Numbered from the stretch's first letter, positions 35,652-48,650 are shown. The stretch is 64,000 nt of DNA from Brasenia schreberi (GCA_036023115.1 JAYKKT010000073.1:11575001-11639000), one strand, 5' to 3'. Notes: generated by a model not told the origin, from the sequence alone. Numbers and translations are program-made.

Positions 35652-38600
35652 TCCGAGCGGCATACATGACCACAATATAGTATGTGTCCTACCGCTTTTA
35701 GTTCGTATGCTTGAAAACACAATTTCAGTCTGTTTTTATTTCACATATCTTAAAATTATTTTCACACCTACTGAGTGCTACGATCCAGAATTACTTTCAT
35801 ATATACTACTTATAAGACCAACAACAAAGCTCATATCAGGTCTTGTACAGAACATAGCATACATCAACTACCCACAACTTTTGCATAAGGGACATTAGGC
35901 TTATTGTCTCCTTCACCAAGATAATCACCCTTACTTAATTTGACTTCTTTTGCAATAGGTATATCAGCAGACTTTCATTCACCCATTTTAAACTTTTTGA
36001 GGGTATAGTTAATATATCTCTTTTGACTTAGGCATAAGAGTCTAGATTCTCTATCTCGAGAGATCTTTATTCTTACGATATAGGATGTTTCTCTCATATC
36101 CTTCATTTCAAACTTAGAGTTCAATGGTGACTTAGTTTTGACAATCATCTCATTATCGTTTTCAGTCAATAATATGTCATATACATATAATGATAAGATG
36201 ACAAAGTGGCTCCCACTATTCCACACAGTGATCAAGTTTATTAGCTACAAACCCAAGTTCTATAATGATATTTTGAAAAGTCAAATATCATTAACGAGAT
36301 GACTGTTTCATGGCATTTTGAAAAGTCAAATACCATTAGCGAGGTAACTGTTTTAAGCCATATAGGGATTTTCTCAACCTATATACTTTATCTTCTTGGC
36401 CTTCAACCATAAATCCTTTGAGTTGCTGCATGTATATGATTTCTTCTAAATCTCCATTTAGAAATATTGTCTTTACATATAACTGATGTAAATCTAAATC
36501 ATAATATGTAGATATTGCCAAGATTATTCGTATGGATACAAATTTTGCAACTAAAAAATATGTCTTAACATAATCTATCCCCTCTTTTTGTGAAAAATTC
36601 TTTGCAATAAACCTTGCTTTAAACTTGTCGATTGTACTATCAACCTTGTATTTTTTTTTCAAAACTCATTTACAGTCTATGACTTTCCTTCCTTTTGTCA
36701 AATCAGCCAATTCGCAGACTTTGTTTTTCTCAATGGATTCAATTTCCTTATCCATGGCTTTTCTCTAGTCTGATGCTTTCGATGAGTTAATAACTTGCTG
36801 ATAAGTCAAGTTATCAGTCAACTCATCTAAATCCACCGAATTACATACTTCTTCTACAAGGTAAGTGTGATAATCCTTTAAGTAGTATGGAGTGACCATT
36901 AGCCTTTTATGTTCACTTAAGGTCTCGATTGTTTCAGGAAGATCTTCTATGGGCTCAAAAGATGACTGATATAGGTCTATTAGATCATCAACACATTCAT
37001 CATTGTTTTCTAGGATACCATTCTTAGTATCTTCTAAGAATTCAACATCTCTGCTTTCAATGAGTACATAGTCCTTATGATAAAACTGATATCCTTTTGA
37101 ACCTTTCGGATATCCAATGAATATACATCTTAAGGACCTACTGTCTAGCTTATCTCTAAACTAATAAAGGATCTTTATATGTGCAATAGATCCCCACCTC
37201 TTGAGATGACCTAGGTTGGGTTTTCTTCCAAACCACATCTCATATGGTGTAGTGAATATAAATTTACACGGAACTCTATTGAATATGTAAACCACTATAC
37301 TTACTGTTTCTCTCCAAAATACCCTTAATAGAGAGGCATCGATCAACATATACCTTGTCATATTCAATAAGGTTCTATTGTATATCTCAGCTACACCATT
37401 TTGTTGAGGTGTCCTAGGTATTGTATTTTGCTTTGCAATGCCAAAGTCTTTACAAAATTCAAGAAATTCTGTCGAGGTATATTGATCACCTCTATATGGT
37501 CTTAAGACTTTGATTGAATGCCTTAATTGGTTTTTCACTTCTTTCTTATATTCTTTAAAAACATCTAGTACCTCAGATTTATTTGCCAAAAGATATAAAT
37601 GCATATATCTAGAGTAATCATCGATAAAGTTTATAAAATAACCCTTTCAACGATGTGACTTTACTTTGAAAGGCCCACATAAATCCGTGTGAATAACCTC
37701 CACCAAGGTTGTTGCTCTTATTGATTCCTTGAGAAAAACTTTTCTTGTCATCTTTCCTTGTATACAAGCTTCGCACTTGTTGAAAGTATTTTTCTCAAAT
37801 CCAAGCAGTAAGTCAAAGTTGGATAATTTCCTCAACTTTTTAAGACTTATGCCCAAGGCGTTTATGCCACATATTCACATCAACAGAAAAGGCACACTCA
37901 ATATAAGTAGAAGAAGTATCAATTTCATTATCATAAAGTTTAAACAGTTCATGCTCTACATCAAATTTTCCAAAGAATAATATTTTTCCATGCTTTCCCA
38001 CAATCACCTTGCCAGAAATAAACCTAACCTCAAAACCTTTCTTTACTAAGGAAGGGATCGAGACCAAATTGCGCCTTATACGTGGCACAATTAATACATC
38101 AGTCAATATAATCGGGTAGTCCATGTAGACCCAATACCCAAAACATCCGAGAAGGTATTATTTCCCATTTAGACTCGATGTTTGTCGGGTTTGAGTTCCT
38201 TTAGGTCCATTACCCATTTCTTGGTCTTTGAGATGTGTCGAGTAACTCCTGAATCTATCCACCAGCTTGTCACCGGGCGATCCATGTACAAACATTCTAA
38301 AATCACGTAGATTATATCTTGCTTCTCTAACTGTCCGTGTTTTAAGTTGTTTCCTCTACCTTTCTTGTTGCGGCAGTCTCTTTTATAGTGTCCCATATTT
38401 TCGCAGCTAAAACACTTGACCCGAGAAGCGGTTTCTTACGACTTCTTAAATTTTTAACCGCCCTTATTATTCTTGCCAAACTTCTTGTTTGGTTTATTTT
38501 TTTCTAGTTGGGTTTGAAGCTAAACCCTATCTCATCTTGTACCACTAAAAACTTTTCTTTCTTATTTTTGATCATATGTTCTTGCTCTATTGCTAGTTTC

Positions 38601-39095
38601 AAGAGCAATTCAGAAAGGTTAATTTCAGGCACTAACCTCAGGGCAGTGGTGATCATGTTCCATGACGGGAGCAAACTGTTTAATATTGTTGATATTTACA
38701 TCGGTTCTGCGATGACTGATTTTGCCACGGCTTAGTCCCTAACCATTACTAACATATGGTTTACATGTTCTACTACGTTTTCTCCTTCTTTCATTTTGAA
38801 GTAATTGTACTTTTGTAGTAGTAACTGCACATGTAATTTGATAGTTGTATCATACTTAGTTGTTATTGAGTCAAACAACTCTTTGACGGTCTCGAATTCT
38901 TCGAAGACCCTAATCAGGTCATCCTCCATATTGGTCAACATAATTGTCCTTGCTATGAAGTTATTCTTTAGAAATGTTTTATATATTTCTATTTGTTACT
39001 CAGTTGCGTCTGCTGGTGAATGCATAGTTTCCTTTAGAACGTACTCAATACCCTTAAGTGTTAGAGCGAGTGAAAGTCTTTTCTTCCATGTTTAG
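35652..39095 (-). mobile_element. Ty1/copia retrotransposon interrupting the TMK gene
   Basis: In minus-strand order: gag 39092-38732 (ENVVEHVNHM), CCHC knuckle and protease 38396-38169 (GHYKRDC, WWIDSGVTRHIS), GAG-pre-integrase 38124-37840 (DVNMWHKRLGH), integrase 37856-37161 (EVIHTDLCGPFKVKSH, NGVAEIYNRTLLNMTRYM), RT 36662-36336 (MKKKYKVDSTIDKFKARFIA, IYMQQLKGFMVEGQEDKVYR) and the RT active-site block 36235-35975, where YVDD has become YVYD. Frameshifts and stops separate the blocks. The element stops within the RT/RNase H region at the TMK junction. I see no 3' LTR and no clear 5' LTR or primer-binding site, so this is an internal fragment, not a clean insertion. Confidence 0.9.
36256..36358. 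repeat. ~51-bp tandem duplication in the copia RT region
   Basis: The segment containing ATTTTGAAAAGTCAAATA(T/C) and CATTA(A/G)CGAG occurs twice in tandem (about 36268 and 36318). The sister copia at 26560-29830 has it once, so the duplication arose after the two copies separated. Confidence 0.7.
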
Positions 39096-39530
39096 AAGTT
39101 CAGATCGTTCAATTTCTCAGTTTTTGCCAACTCAGACACATATTTTACAACTCATTTTTATGTGTTTGACAATAATAACAATTAGACGATCTAAAAAAAA
39201 ATAAACATAAAGCAACAAATAGCAAGGGGCATGTTAGAACGATGCATAATATCATAAAAATAGTCTGAAAACATTTTATCAACTACTTGAGACAAACTTG
39301 TAATTTTTCTAAAATAAATTTAACTTTGAATTTTCAAATAATACCAAAGGTAAAACATTAATTTTAACTCGTGCTCCTCCTTTTCTCGGATTTTTCTCTT
39401 CCAACTTCCCTTATCTAGAGCGTTATTATTTGTTATTCGGAGTGTTACCGTAAATCTCAGTAACGTCCAGCTTATATGGTTCTTAAATTCACGTAACCGC
39501 CTGAATGACGATGCTCGATTTATGAGAATG
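39096..39530. other. Flank between copia gag and the TMK 3' part
   Basis: AT-rich, no coding signal. This is where the copia leader and 5' LTR would be expected on the minus strand. I could not identify a primer-binding site or LTR ends. Confidence 0.35.
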
Positions 39531-39534
39531 GCCG

Positions 39535-40589
39535 CAACCTTTCAAATCTCACCGGATTGCGAACTCTGCGCCTCAGCAACAATAATCTGACCGGAACGAT
39601 TCCCAACAGCCTCACCACGCTGCCGAATCTCCAGACAGTTGACGTCACAAACAACAATCTCACCGGCGCTCTGGCGTCACCCTTAAGGTTTCCGGAAATC
39701 CCTACCTCGGCGATTCGTCTGGTGGGTATGGCTTCAGTGGTGCTGATTCATCAGAAAACGGTGGGTCCTCTTCTCTGGGGATCGGAGTAGGCATCGCTCT
39801 CGCGGTATTGGTGGTTGTGATCGCCGGATTCGTCTTCCAGTATTGCCTGAAACATTCAGGCCCGAAATTCAGAAGAGTGCCAAGTCTTCCTCTTTATCTA
39901 AATGACAATGATCACATCAAACTCAATATTGGCAAGAGCAATGGATATATTGCAAGTGAGCAACAGAGTATGTCAAGCAGTGAGTCCGGCAGTTTGAGCG
40001 ATCAAGGAAGCATGGTGATATCAATTCAAGTCCTTTCACAGACAATTTCAGTGAATCGAATATAATCGGAGAGGGAGAGTTCGGAATCATTTACAAGGGA
40101 GAGCTTCATGATGGAACAAAGATTGTGGTGAAGAGAATGGAGGGAACGCTCGCCGGGAACAAGGGAATGAATGAATTCATGGCGGAGATCGGCGTACTGA
40201 CGAAGGCCTGGCTCCGGCATTTGGTGGCACTGCTTGGTCACTGCATCCATCGGAATGAGAGGCTCTTAGTATATGAATACATGCCTCAGGGGACTCTGAG
40301 CGAGCACCTGTTTGAGGGGCCGGAAAAAGGATTCTCTTTTTTGAATTGGAAGGCAAGACTGACTATCGCGCTTGATGTCGCTAGGGGGGTCGAGTATTTG
40401 CATAATTTGGCCCAGAAGAGCTTCATTCATAGAGATCTTAAGCCTTCGAATATACTGCTTGATGACAATATGAGAGCCAAGGTCTCGGACTTCGGCCTTG
40501 TAAAACTGGCGCCGGATGGGCAGTACTCCGTCGAGACGCTATTGGCCGGGACATTCGGGTATCTCGCACCTGAGTATGCTTGTGAATTA
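39535..40589 (+). pseudogene. TMK: TMK-type LRR receptor kinase, 3' part (last LRR, TM, kinase N-lobe)
   Basis: Continuation of the gene at 34397. It starts with the LRR LTGLRTLRLSNNNLTGTIP, then a frame change near 39680 into a Gly/Ser-rich juxtamembrane stretch. A transmembrane helix GIALAVLVVVIAGFVFQYCL (39790-39850) follows, then another frame change near 40020 into the kinase. The kinase keeps the glycine loop [14 protein letters not shown], the VAIK-type lysine (IVVKRM), [17 protein letters not shown] and [11 protein letters not shown]. It breaks off there, exactly where TMK genes have their intron; the second exon (rest of the C-lobe) is not found in the following kilobases. Frameshifts, the copia split and 3' loss make it a pseudogene. 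Confidence 0.9.
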
Positions 40590-41810
40590 TCTGCTTTCTC
40601 TTTGTTTAGTTTGATGTCTTATGTTTTGCTTATGCAGTACCATTGCTGAATAGTTTTAGCATGTTCTGCTTTCTTTAGGCAATGCACTTCCATTATCACA
40701 ATTGAAACAACTATAGAATTAGCTGAGAATGTTGATCATCATATATTTATTCTGCTCTAAGAATTCATTACACATCTGGAAATGTCCTAAAGGAATTGCC
40801 TGCTGAGTACGATCTGCAGTCAATCTGGTTTTCCTTTTCATCTTTACGATGTTTCTGCTTCTGAATCCTATCAAAAGTGGACCTTGAAAAAGTTTTCTGA
40901 AATCATAGTTTGCTTTGCTTAAAAGGTTAGTTTGCTCGTATAGCAAAGCAAGGCTTGCTTGTTCTACACTGCATGGTACATAGCTTTGCTTTTGCTTGTT
41001 GGCTGGCTTGGTCTGGATGCGAACTACTGAAAGCGTTTGATGCGACATACACCAAAAGAATGTCTGTTCAGTTAAGACCTATTTCTAATAGAACGGAGAA
41101 ATTTCTTGAGCGCTCTTCCCTGAATGAGAGATCTTCCAGCGGAATGCATCCTAAGTCCCCATTTCCGATTGATTGACACCTTGAAAAAGTTTGCTAAGGA
41201 CCGACTGCCCGTCAGTTCAGAGCAGCCAAACTTTCCGATGATCAGAAGGAATCATTTCAGTCAGATCAGTATCCAGTTAGTGATCGTCAAAAAAAGGCTC
41301 GGGGTTTGATTGGCATCAACTAAAACCCGTCTGCAACACGAAGAGTAATAACTCGAAGAAAAAAAGAAAGAACAAATAAATGCAAACTCTTCATGGCCAG
41401 TTTCTGTTCTTGGCACAAGAACAAATTAAAACTTGCATGAGAGTTTCACTTATAAACGAAAAATACGAACATACGCAAGAAGTTGCATTCTTGGTTATTA
41501 CTTGGAATGTTTTATTTCTGATCAGCAAGCTGCGGTTATGCGAACCCAGCCAGGTGAGTATGCATCGGGTATTGAACTCGTTACGTTTAATGGGATTTTG
41601 TTTTCCGGTTGATAATGTGGGTTAGGCATACCCTTGCCGGATAGGTTATATCCGAGTTGCACTCAGGGCATTAACCGACACCCCTAACTGGGACACGGTT
41701 TCCTTGTGGCAGTGACTTATAAATGTAATAAAGAAAATAAAAAAACACTGCATATCTGGTCAGGGACTAGCGAAACAATGGTAAGGTTTTTATTTTTTTC
41801 GGTCTAAACC
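40590..41810. other. Intergenic or former intron sequence, no TMK exon 2
   Basis: Begins where the TMK intron would start. I looked for TMK exon 2 motifs (VTGRVTTK, DVYAFGV, RPDM) and saw none. Short frames here carry no recognisable motifs. Confidence 0.4.
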
Positions 41811-41811
41811 A

Positions 41812-41965
41812 CCGGTGTCCTGAAGTCCACAAGGACCTCACCCGTCCAGTTCAAGCAGGGTCAGCCAACTTTGAAGGTAAAATCACTGGTTTTCTCGGTT
41901 CATAACACTCAAACTCGAGACCTTGCTCAAGGGGAACAAGTGCTGAACCACTTGAACAAACCAAC
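41812..41965 (-). mobile_element. tRNA-derived SINE-like element, family C
   Basis: The reverse complement reads GGTTGGTTTGTTCAAGTGGTT, then CCCCTTGAGCAAGGTCTCGAG and TTTGAGTGTTATGAACC. This is the same order as at 33260-33370 and, in split form, at 62945-63305. The internal box-B-like GAG(T)TTGAG and a box-A-like AAGTGGTTCAGCA support a tRNA ancestry. Confidence 0.5.
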
Positions 41966-42038
41966 CGTTGGTTACAATGGCAAGGTTCCATTATTCAGTT
42001 TAGATGCTCTCAAATGTTGAAGTAATAAGTATTGAACG

Positions 42039-42112
42039 TGTCTGAGCCCGGGTTCGAACCGGGGACCTCTAGTGTGTGAGACTAGCGTGATAACCAACTA
42101 CACCACCCAGAC
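42039..42112 (-). tRNA. tRNA-Val (anticodon CAC)
   Basis: On the minus strand a full 74-nt cloverleaf: acceptor GTCTGGG pairing with CTCAGAC (one G-U), discriminator A, D-loop box A TGGTGTAGTTGG, anticodon stem CTAGT/ACTAG around loop CTCACAC with anticodon CAC, and T-arm box B GGTTCGAACCC. All stems pair, there is no intron, and CCA is not encoded, as usual in eukaryotic nuclear genes. No TTTT terminator occurs within about 35 bases downstream, which slightly weakens the case for efficient Pol III transcription. Confidence 0.93.
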
Positions 42113-43415
42113 CGTTGATACAAATTCTCTACATAAAATATTTTTGTAACCTTGGTAAATCTACCATTCAAAGAAAGGTGAAAGGTGGCCACGATTCGTT
42201 AAAATACCAGCCAAGAAAGTAGAGAATATCCAGGGCAGACCAATGCTAGGGCACGCAACACCGGGTGACGAACATAACCTGAAAAAGCTTGTATTTCTTT
42301 TGTGGGTTTGAATTGTTTTCTATAGTAGCATGAAATGGCACGACACACACATGACCTAAAGCACGAAATTGCAGTCGAATCCATTATACAACACAAAAGC
42401 TTGAGAATAGGATTAGACCTCTAACATCAAGTGTTTATGTCTATACAAAGTATATCAAAATTTTGGGTTTCTTTTTTTGTTTGACATGCTTTTAGATGAA
42501 TAGAGAATGACGCGACACGAGTATCACCATAACAAGAAAGTTAGGTTCTCTTTCACCTTTCCTTTCAAATTAGAGGTCAAGAAGATGACAAGAAGAAGAT
42601 GAAGGTGGTTGTGGGGCTTGGTTGGTGGCTGTAGGACAGATTAGGGTCATGTTGTGTCCGGAACACTAATCACATAGATATATTGACACGAGTCACGGTG
42701 ACTGTCTAAGTTTTGTCAAGCTACATTTCAGCCATCAATATTACAGTTCCTTTCGTGTCCGCTTTAGTTATAGGAATTGGTGAAATGTTAGGTTAGTTTA
42801 TGTAGGGACGATTGAAAATATTAACATGGTTGGTGAAAATTGAAGTTAAAGTTTGGAAGTTAGACTCACACAGAGAGTTAGCTCACCTGGTAGGGCTCTC
42901 GAGGAATTTTTAGATCCGCCATTGCTCAAAATGATAGAATTGCAGGTACTTATAAGCGGAAAAGGGTGCAAAAATCATGGTCTCTTATTCACCATGGTGT
43001 TTGATCTTATTTTTATACTTTACTTTATTGTTTTCTTCCAACACTTTTGCATTATGTGCCTGTTCTGATGTGTTAAATGCATACATGCTGTTTCCTCATG
43101 TCAGGCCTTAAGTTTGAATATGGGAACACAAAAGTATGGGATTGGCGTTTCAGGCCGTGACACAAAAATGGACACAAATACAATACAAAGAGTCCAGGGT
43201 TCGATGTACGCCCAAAGCGAGAAAACATTAGGCCTGATGCGGGTTGACCTAATATTGCTGATGAGAACACAAAATGACACAGCACGACATAATTTCGAAA
43301 GGAATGGGGCAAAAAATGAGAAAGGTTCGATTCGACGAGTTGGCAAACTCCCCAAGTACCTTTCATTACATCTTTTGTGAATGATTCGAATTATTTATCC
43401 CTCAGTCTACTAGGG
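42113..43415. other. Intergenic DNA, nothing recognised
   Basis: No gene recognised. TTAGCTCACCTGGTAGGGCTCT at 42879-42900 resembles a tRNA box A, but no box B follows at the right distance. Confidence 0.35.
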
Positions 43416-43417
43416 AT

Positions 43418-43610
43418 AGACATGGCCGAAACCAGCAGTTCCAAACTGCCAGTTCCAGTTATCCCAAAACCTGGAACCAGTTCAGGGGGGGATGCAATTT
43501 GAGTCCTAAACTGTCTTGAAGCTGGTAAAATATTTAATATTTTTTTTAAAATATTAGAACCGACAGTTTGGGTCCGGTTCTGGTTCTATGAAAAGTGGAA
43601 CCGTAACCGA
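43418..43610. repeat. GGTTCC-rich dispersed repeat
   Basis: AGACATGGCCGAAACCAG at the left end, CCAGTTCCAGTT and GGTTCTGGTTC motifs, and an AT-rich core near 43535-43555. Member of the family at 30725-30990. Confidence 0.5.
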
Positions 43611-44020
43611 ACAGGGTGGCCCCCGGCCTACCATTATTGCCATCTTCACCAACATCGTTCAAACTTGCCGTGTATTATCACCTACCCTTGAAAGCGATAC
43701 GTACTTCCCTTCACGTATACGTCACATGGACATGAGGAGGACATGGTGTTGTGGTTCGTATCGTAAGTTCGATAAGTCATGATATTCCGATTCCTCCATG
43801 TCATCAACCGTGACGAAGAATATCATGTTTGCCATCAAGAAAGTGGTTCCCATTTTATGAGTGACTTGAGGTGAAACAAACACAGGATTTGGATTCCTAG
43901 CAATGCCAAGTTTTATTTTTCTTTTATGGTTACAACTGAAGGCCGAAAGTACATGAGGTAAGTGATTTGGAATTGTGCTGAAGTGGGGCGGAATGATGGT
44001 ATTGATAGTTCGAAACAGTG
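43611..44020. other. Intergenic DNA, nothing recognised
   Basis: No gene or structured repeat recognised. Confidence 0.35.
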
Positions 44021-44025
44021 GCGGA

Positions 44026-44222
44026 TCTACATTGCGGGGGCTGAATGATGGTATGAAACAATGGTGGATCTACCAAGGTGCGGCGGCGGCTCCACCGAAA
44101 TAGAAAAGTGAATGAAAAAGCTATAGCTCATAGTTGAATCCATGACTATAATAGTCTTTTTGTATTAAAAAGTTCTATGACTTATTTACCCCACTCTACA
44201 CAAATTATTAGATATGTCACTG
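44026..44222. mobile_element. hAT-like MITE, diverged copy
   Basis: The left end CAGTGGCGGATCTA is identical to that of the well-defined MITE at 55378-55548. The right end TAGATATGTCACTG is a decayed inverted version. The core includes CTATAGCTCATAGTTGAATC, similar to the core of the 55378 copy. The target duplication is not clear. Confidence 0.5.
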
Positions 44223-44637
44223 ACTCACAACTGAACTCCGAACCAGTTGGTTGCGTGCACTCTTAGTCGCCGTTGAACTTGACCTTGCATCAGATCATAT
44301 TAGTTCAACCCGAAAAGTAGGGCGTGTGATCCAAACGTACTTCTTGCAATCAAATTCTCTTCTTCAAGTGTTTATGTTGTACTTGGTTCTCGAAACCGAG
44401 TCCAAACGTGCCGAAGCGAACCAACTAGGTGCCGGTCGGTTCATTTGCCATCCCTAACGCCAAGTGAAAGCCACCAACCGCACCACACCCACCGAGTCGC
44501 CTTCACCACCACCGCAATCCCTTTCACGTCTCACCAACTTTCTACCTTTGTCCTTATCGGTCATTTCATTGTCACGGAAGCCTTTGCATAAAATAAACTA
44601 AAAAAGAAAGAAATTACCGAATGTCTCTACAAGGTGA

Positions 44638-45033
<396 letters not shown>

Positions 45034-46262
45034 TAGAAGTACTTCGTTAGAGCCAGATCTCAGGATGCAGAGGTTTGCCGGAAGTGGCCGGATCTGTGGA
45101 GTAGAGATTTTCTGTATTTACCAGAAGTTGCTGGTCCAGTTCATGCATAGTCTGTATTTACCTATCGGAAATGGCCACATCTGTAGATGTGAGCTTTCCC
45201 TAGTTACTTGGATTTCTACATGCATAGTTTTATGGTTACTGATGGTTTCCTTGAGCAAGATATAACTAGATCTGAGAATTCACTATAAAATTTGTGAGAT
45301 TCTGTTGGGATATGCTGAGATTGGTCACGGAAACAACCAGATCTGAATCACGAAAATCATTAACTGTTAAGTCGATCTTGCTTTTCAATGTTGAGTTCGG
45401 AAACAGGGAACAAAAGCAGAAGCATCAGTCATGAAAATTACAGACTTGTTTATTCATGTTGATGGTTTACTTAGTTTCACGTATCCAGATTTTAGTTATT
45501 TCAGTTTCTTACTTTTGAATTGGGATCTCAGAGTATTAGACGTAAGATAATGGAATCTTGACCATTTCTTCTCTTAGAAACTCAATGCATTATAGTTTCT
45601 CTTCAAAATGCATGGAGCGGAATTATTTGTGTCCTTTTCTCACATGATCTAGATCTGCCACATGTGAGTGTCAATTTTTTATTCCGGATCTGTCTCGGTT
45701 ATGACTGGAATGAGCTTGAAGTAGCCAGATCTAGATATGGAATGGGCTCAAATGTGGAGTGAATTATGGATCCTGCTTTTTCCAGGTTATATTGAGATCC
45801 CTCTCTTTTTTTCGAAACTGGTGTTTGACCCTTTGGAAACGAAATGCTTTGCCGTTTGCTATTCTTTATACTACTAGTGTTCACTTTGAAATGAAATGTT
45901 TTACTTTATGTACACCAATATTGAATAGCTTTTCTGCATCCTTAGTTGGCGCTAGAGGAAGATGGTCAGCGTGTAGCTAAAGTTCAGATCACGGTTCTAA
46001 GTAGTGTGTCGTACCTTTCGACATTGAATGCAATTTTTAGATATGTTGCCTAATATATCATGGTCAACACTTACAACATTAGTTTAGATGACAATGAGCA
46101 TTAGTAATTGCTTCATGCCTGTGTTTTGGGGGTCATTGAATTGTAATTTTGTGGCTATTGTTCAGAATCGGTTGTTGATCCAGAAGATAGAATAAATCCG
46201 CTTGTTATTAAGGTTATGGATGCAGAGTGTTCATTTATTTACAGGGTTGACTGTGCCCTTAA

Positions 46263-46835
<573 letters not shown>

Positions 46836-47046
46836 TAGCCCTGATTCTCGTTTGATTCTTTTCTCGTGACTTAAACTGTGTAGGCAAAGACCTTCCTGGC
46901 TTCTATCTCAACAGAGATAGCTACCGCAGTTACACTGTTGGACACGGACAGGACTACGGAATGGCCAACCACGTGTTGGTCCATTTTCTTCTAATTAAAA
47001 ATCTCTCTCTCAACGCATAGTAATGCTTGGACCTTTGCAAAATGCG

Positions 47047-47206
47047 TTGGTTAATGATACGTATAACCAAGAGGGTGAAATGAAAGAAAGAAATGAGAAA
47101 GGAAGCAGGAGATCTGTATATGTATATTGGTTAATGATACGTATAACCAAGAGGGTGAAATGAAAGAAAGAAATGAGAAAGGAAGCAGGAGATCTGTATA
47201 TGTATA
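47047..47206. repeat. Perfect 80-bp tandem duplication in the SAHH last intron
   Basis: 47047-47126 is repeated at 47127-47206 with no mismatch that I can see. It starts TTGGTTAATGATACG and ends at the edge of the TA-rich array. Confidence 0.9.
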
Positions 47207-47236
47207 TATATATATATATGTATATATATGTATATC

Positions 47237-47298
<62 letters not shown>

Positions 47299-47458
47299 TG
47301 TACATATACATATACATGTACATATACATATACATGTACATATACATATACATATATATGTACATATATATATATATGTACATATACATATATATGTACA
47401 TATACATATATATGTACATATACATATATATGTACATATACATATATATGTACATATA

Positions 47459-47553
<95 letters not shown>
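47200..47553. repeat. Complex alternating purine-pyrimidine array, (TA)n and (GA)n
   Basis: About 260 bp of TATA/TACA/TGTA steps with repeated self-complementary GTACATATAC and ATATATGTACATATA units. They are followed by about 23 TA units and then about 20 GA units. The array can form cruciforms or Z-DNA. Long spurious open frames of Tyr/Ile/Met and Tyr/Thr across it are artefacts of the repeat. Confidence 0.95.
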
Positions 47554-47556
<3 letters not shown>

Positions 47557-48068
47557 GCCCTCATATCTTATTAAACGTACAATATAATTTGCATTACATT
47601 GTACCAAGATATGGATATACTAGTTGAGTCTCCACCTCATTTGCATCCAAGCGATGTGGCTTTCCTCTCTTTCCTTGTTTGGTTGTTGATCATGTTTGAT
47701 GCTTGTACAGGTGATTGCCCAGCTTGAATTGTGGAAGGAGAAGGCGACAGGCAAATACGAGAAGAAGGTCTATGTATTGCCCAAGCACCTTGATGAGAAG
47801 GTTGCTGCGCTGCACTTAGGCAAGCTTGGTGCCCGTTTGACCAAGCTTACCGCTGATCAGTCTGAGTACATCAGCGTGCCCGTGGAAGGTCCCTACAAGC
47901 CACCACATTACAGGTACTAGGCGGCAAAGGAGTCTCTCGCAGCTGCAAATTTCTGCTTTTCTATTTGCTTGCTTCCCTTTTTTGGTATTTTTAGTTTTTC
48001 GTGGGTTCTAGTGGGGAGAAGATTTCCTCTTTTTATTTTTGGCCTTGCTTTGGGATATCCTTCCTTAA

Positions 48069-48074
48069 TAAAAA
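48069..48074 (+). terminator. Polyadenylation signal of the SAHH copy
   Basis: AATAAA lies 149 bases after the SAHH stop, in T-rich sequence, in the normal position for a plant near-upstream element. Confidence 0.5.
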
Positions 48075-48339
48075 TGTGGAGGATTAGTTTTGTTGCCTTG
48101 GATTTGTAGCATCTAAATTTATCTTGACTATGGGATATCTAATGACGTATCACAAATATTATTATTAGTATTATTGTCCGTCTTAGCTACTCCATGGTTC
48201 TTTCCTTTTGTTTTTCCTCGTTTACTTGGTCTCGTTAACATTCAGTTGCTGATATGCGTTGCATAGTTAGGACTTGTATCTTTCTGTGCCACATGACCCG
48301 ACGAATAGGGTTATTATAATCAAGCTGAGTTGAATGCGA

Positions 48340-48600
48340 GTATGGGCAAGTTCAACTTGAAGTGCTCTGCCAAAGCTTGAACTCTGAAGCTCAGTCAAGC
48401 TTCAATCTTAAGCTTCAGCTCGCTCGATCTATGTTTGAGCAACTCAAGCTTGGCTCATTGGGCTCATTTCCTTTCCGAGCTTGAGCGAACTCAGGAATGA
48501 GCTTATGAACAACCTTGACCAAATCAATCTAGATTAAACTCATGAATAAGCTTGAACCTGAGCTCTAATTTGAGCCAGACCAATTAAAAACTCCACCAAT
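48340..48600. repeat. AAGCTTGAGCTC-rich dispersed repeat
   Basis: Dense variations of AAGCTTGA, GAGCTCAA and TTGAGC. This composition is common in plant non-autonomous transposons. Terminal repeats not delimited. Confidence 0.45.
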
Positions 48601-48650
48601 TTGCACAACATCAATTTGGAATTGCAAAAGGCGCATTGACACATTAAGAT

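Noticed and set aside
42879..42950. Box-A-like TTAGCTCACCTGGTAGGG suggesting a tRNA or SINE
   Set aside because: No box B at the needed spacing and no cloverleaf can be drawn.
47010..47627. Very long Tyr/Ile/Met- and Tyr/Thr-rich open frames on both strands
   Set aside because: They are translations of the TA/TACA/GA microsatellite array; repeats of period two or four stay open in several frames by chance.
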